Source of the DNA: JALYXI01 sp963795835
GTDB taxonomy: Bacteria; Acidobacteriota; Terriglobia; Bryobacterales; Bryobacteraceae
Assembly: GCA_963795835.1 (NCBI GenBank)
Contig: CAWCJC010000007.1
Location: 186,001-250,000 of the forward strand
Length of the DNA stretch: 64,000 bases
Reading direction: 5' to 3'
The position numbers and the translations under genes were made by a program. Positions 63,583 through 64,000 of the stretch are shown here, in pieces (positions within the stretch are counted from its first letter, which is position 1; each line of letters starts with the position of its first letter). The notes below the pieces were generated by a model. The model saw only the letters and a list, made by a program, of their open reading frames with translations. It did not search any database and was not told the origin of the DNA.

Positions 63583-64000
63583 ATGGCAGCCTCTGAATTC
63601 CTCAAAGCCCGCCAGACCCGCTACGGCGCGTACTTAGCAGCTTATGTAATCGTCGTGATCCTGATCCTGGGCGCGATCAATTACCTGTCAAGCACCCATA
63701 ACAAGAGTTACGACGCGACAGCGAACAAACGCTATACGTTGTCTGATCAAACGAAGAAAATCGTTACTGGCCTGAAAGACGACGTCAACATCACATATTT
63801 TCAAAAGGCCAGCGAATTTACTCGGGCCCGCGACTTACTCGACCGCTACAGCAATCTCTCCGGCAAGATTCACGTCAAGTACATCGATCCCGATAAGGAC
63901 CCGCTTGCCGCTCGCACTGCCGGCATCCGCGCTTACGGAACCATCGTCGTCGCAAACGGCCTGCGGACCCAGGAAGCGAAGGCCGTCACGGAAGAGGAAG
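63583..64000 (+). CDS. GldG-like ABC accessory protein, partial (runs off the right edge)
   Basis: 139 codons are visible, from ATG 63583. There is one N-terminal helix (YLAAYVIVVILILGAINYLS), followed by periplasmic sequence ANKRYTLSDQTKKIVTGLKD, VNITYFQKASEFTRARDLLD and GTIVVANGLRTQEAKAVTEE. This pattern fits the GldG/DUF4350-type ABC partner that follows GldF. It begins five bases after the permease stop. The stop codon lies outside the window. Full length would normally be around 500 residues. Confidence 0.82.
   Translation, partial: MAASEFLKARQTRYGAYLAAYVIVVILILGAINYLSSTHNKSYDATANKRYTLSDQTKKIVTGLKDDVNITYFQKASEFTRARDLLDRYSNLSGKIHVKYIDPDKDPLAARTAGIRAYGTIVVANGLRTQEAKAVTEEE

Noticed and set aside
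1..64000. tRNA, rRNA, CRISPR arrays, insertion sequences and prophage genes
   Set aside because: No cloverleaf-type sequence with a matching T-loop, no spaced direct repeats, no transposase or phage genes were found on reading both strands. A tRNA scan would be decisive.

Overview
The window looks like a chromosome segment of an acidobacterium of the Solibacter/Bryobacter type (order Bryobacterales). The reasons are the GC-rich, tightly packed genes, two proteins carrying the TIGR03437-type C-terminal domain that is abundant in that group, many signal peptides ending in A-Q, a tandem DUF507 protein, a DUF2911 protein and several secreted amidohydrolases. This is inference from protein style; no rRNA or tRNA gene was found. 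About 64 genes are annotated. Most junctions within operons are 4-base ATGA overlaps.

Layout: 1-5525 holds an amine oxidase, a zinc dehydrogenase, an agmatine-to-putrescine pair (aguA, aguB), an unknown gene and a HAD phosphatase. 5514-8445 (minus) is lysS, a LolC/E-type permease and a PHA-granule-region protein. 8475-10626 (plus) is a glycosyltransferase, a two-module VOC dioxygenase and an MhqD-like esterase. 10616-13487 holds a methyltransferase-like gene, a bactofilin, a His-rich small protein, an unknown gene and a lipoprotein. 13457-15994 is murQ, murA and a rhodanese.

15995-25720 is the most unusual part. A minus-strand operon encodes a large outer-membrane barrel, a ten-heme cytochrome and a mono-heme, domain-anchored protein. 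Facing away from it is a plus-strand operon of two response regulators, a second barrel, a cupredoxin-like protein and a sensor kinase, followed by a heme-binding protein. Together they suggest a regulated outer-membrane electron conduit.

25689-33977 holds an aminotransferase, a heavily broken Gfo/Idh oxidoreductase, a ComEA-like protein, a candidate secreted nuclease-toxin/immunity pair, ssb, an LLM flavoprotein, two secreted proteins and an ECF sigma factor with its membrane partner. 34142-37337 is a heat-shock pair (hsp20, clpB) with a clear promoter and a terminator between them. 37374-42691 is a signalling island: a CheB-CheR-PAS-histidine kinase giant, its LuxR-type regulator and two orphan receivers. 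42789-46280 is the transglutaminase/alpha-E/ATP-grasp operon. 46330-53859 holds amidohydrolase, DUF885 peptidase, AlkC-type glycosylase, and a PQQ dehydrogenase/cytochrome c/DUF2911 operon. 53873-58135 holds a lipase-like TIGR03437 protein and an SGNH/MBOAT O-acetylation pair. 58137-61654 is DoxX, amidohydrolase, ribokinase and DUF507. 61844-64000 is a Gld-type ABC transporter that runs off the end.

At least 15 otherwise intact genes carry single-base frame breaks, often in short G or C runs, including genes expected to be functional (clpB, an ECF sigma factor). This points to assembly or sequencing indels rather than gene decay. Such genes are annotated over their full span with the break noted.
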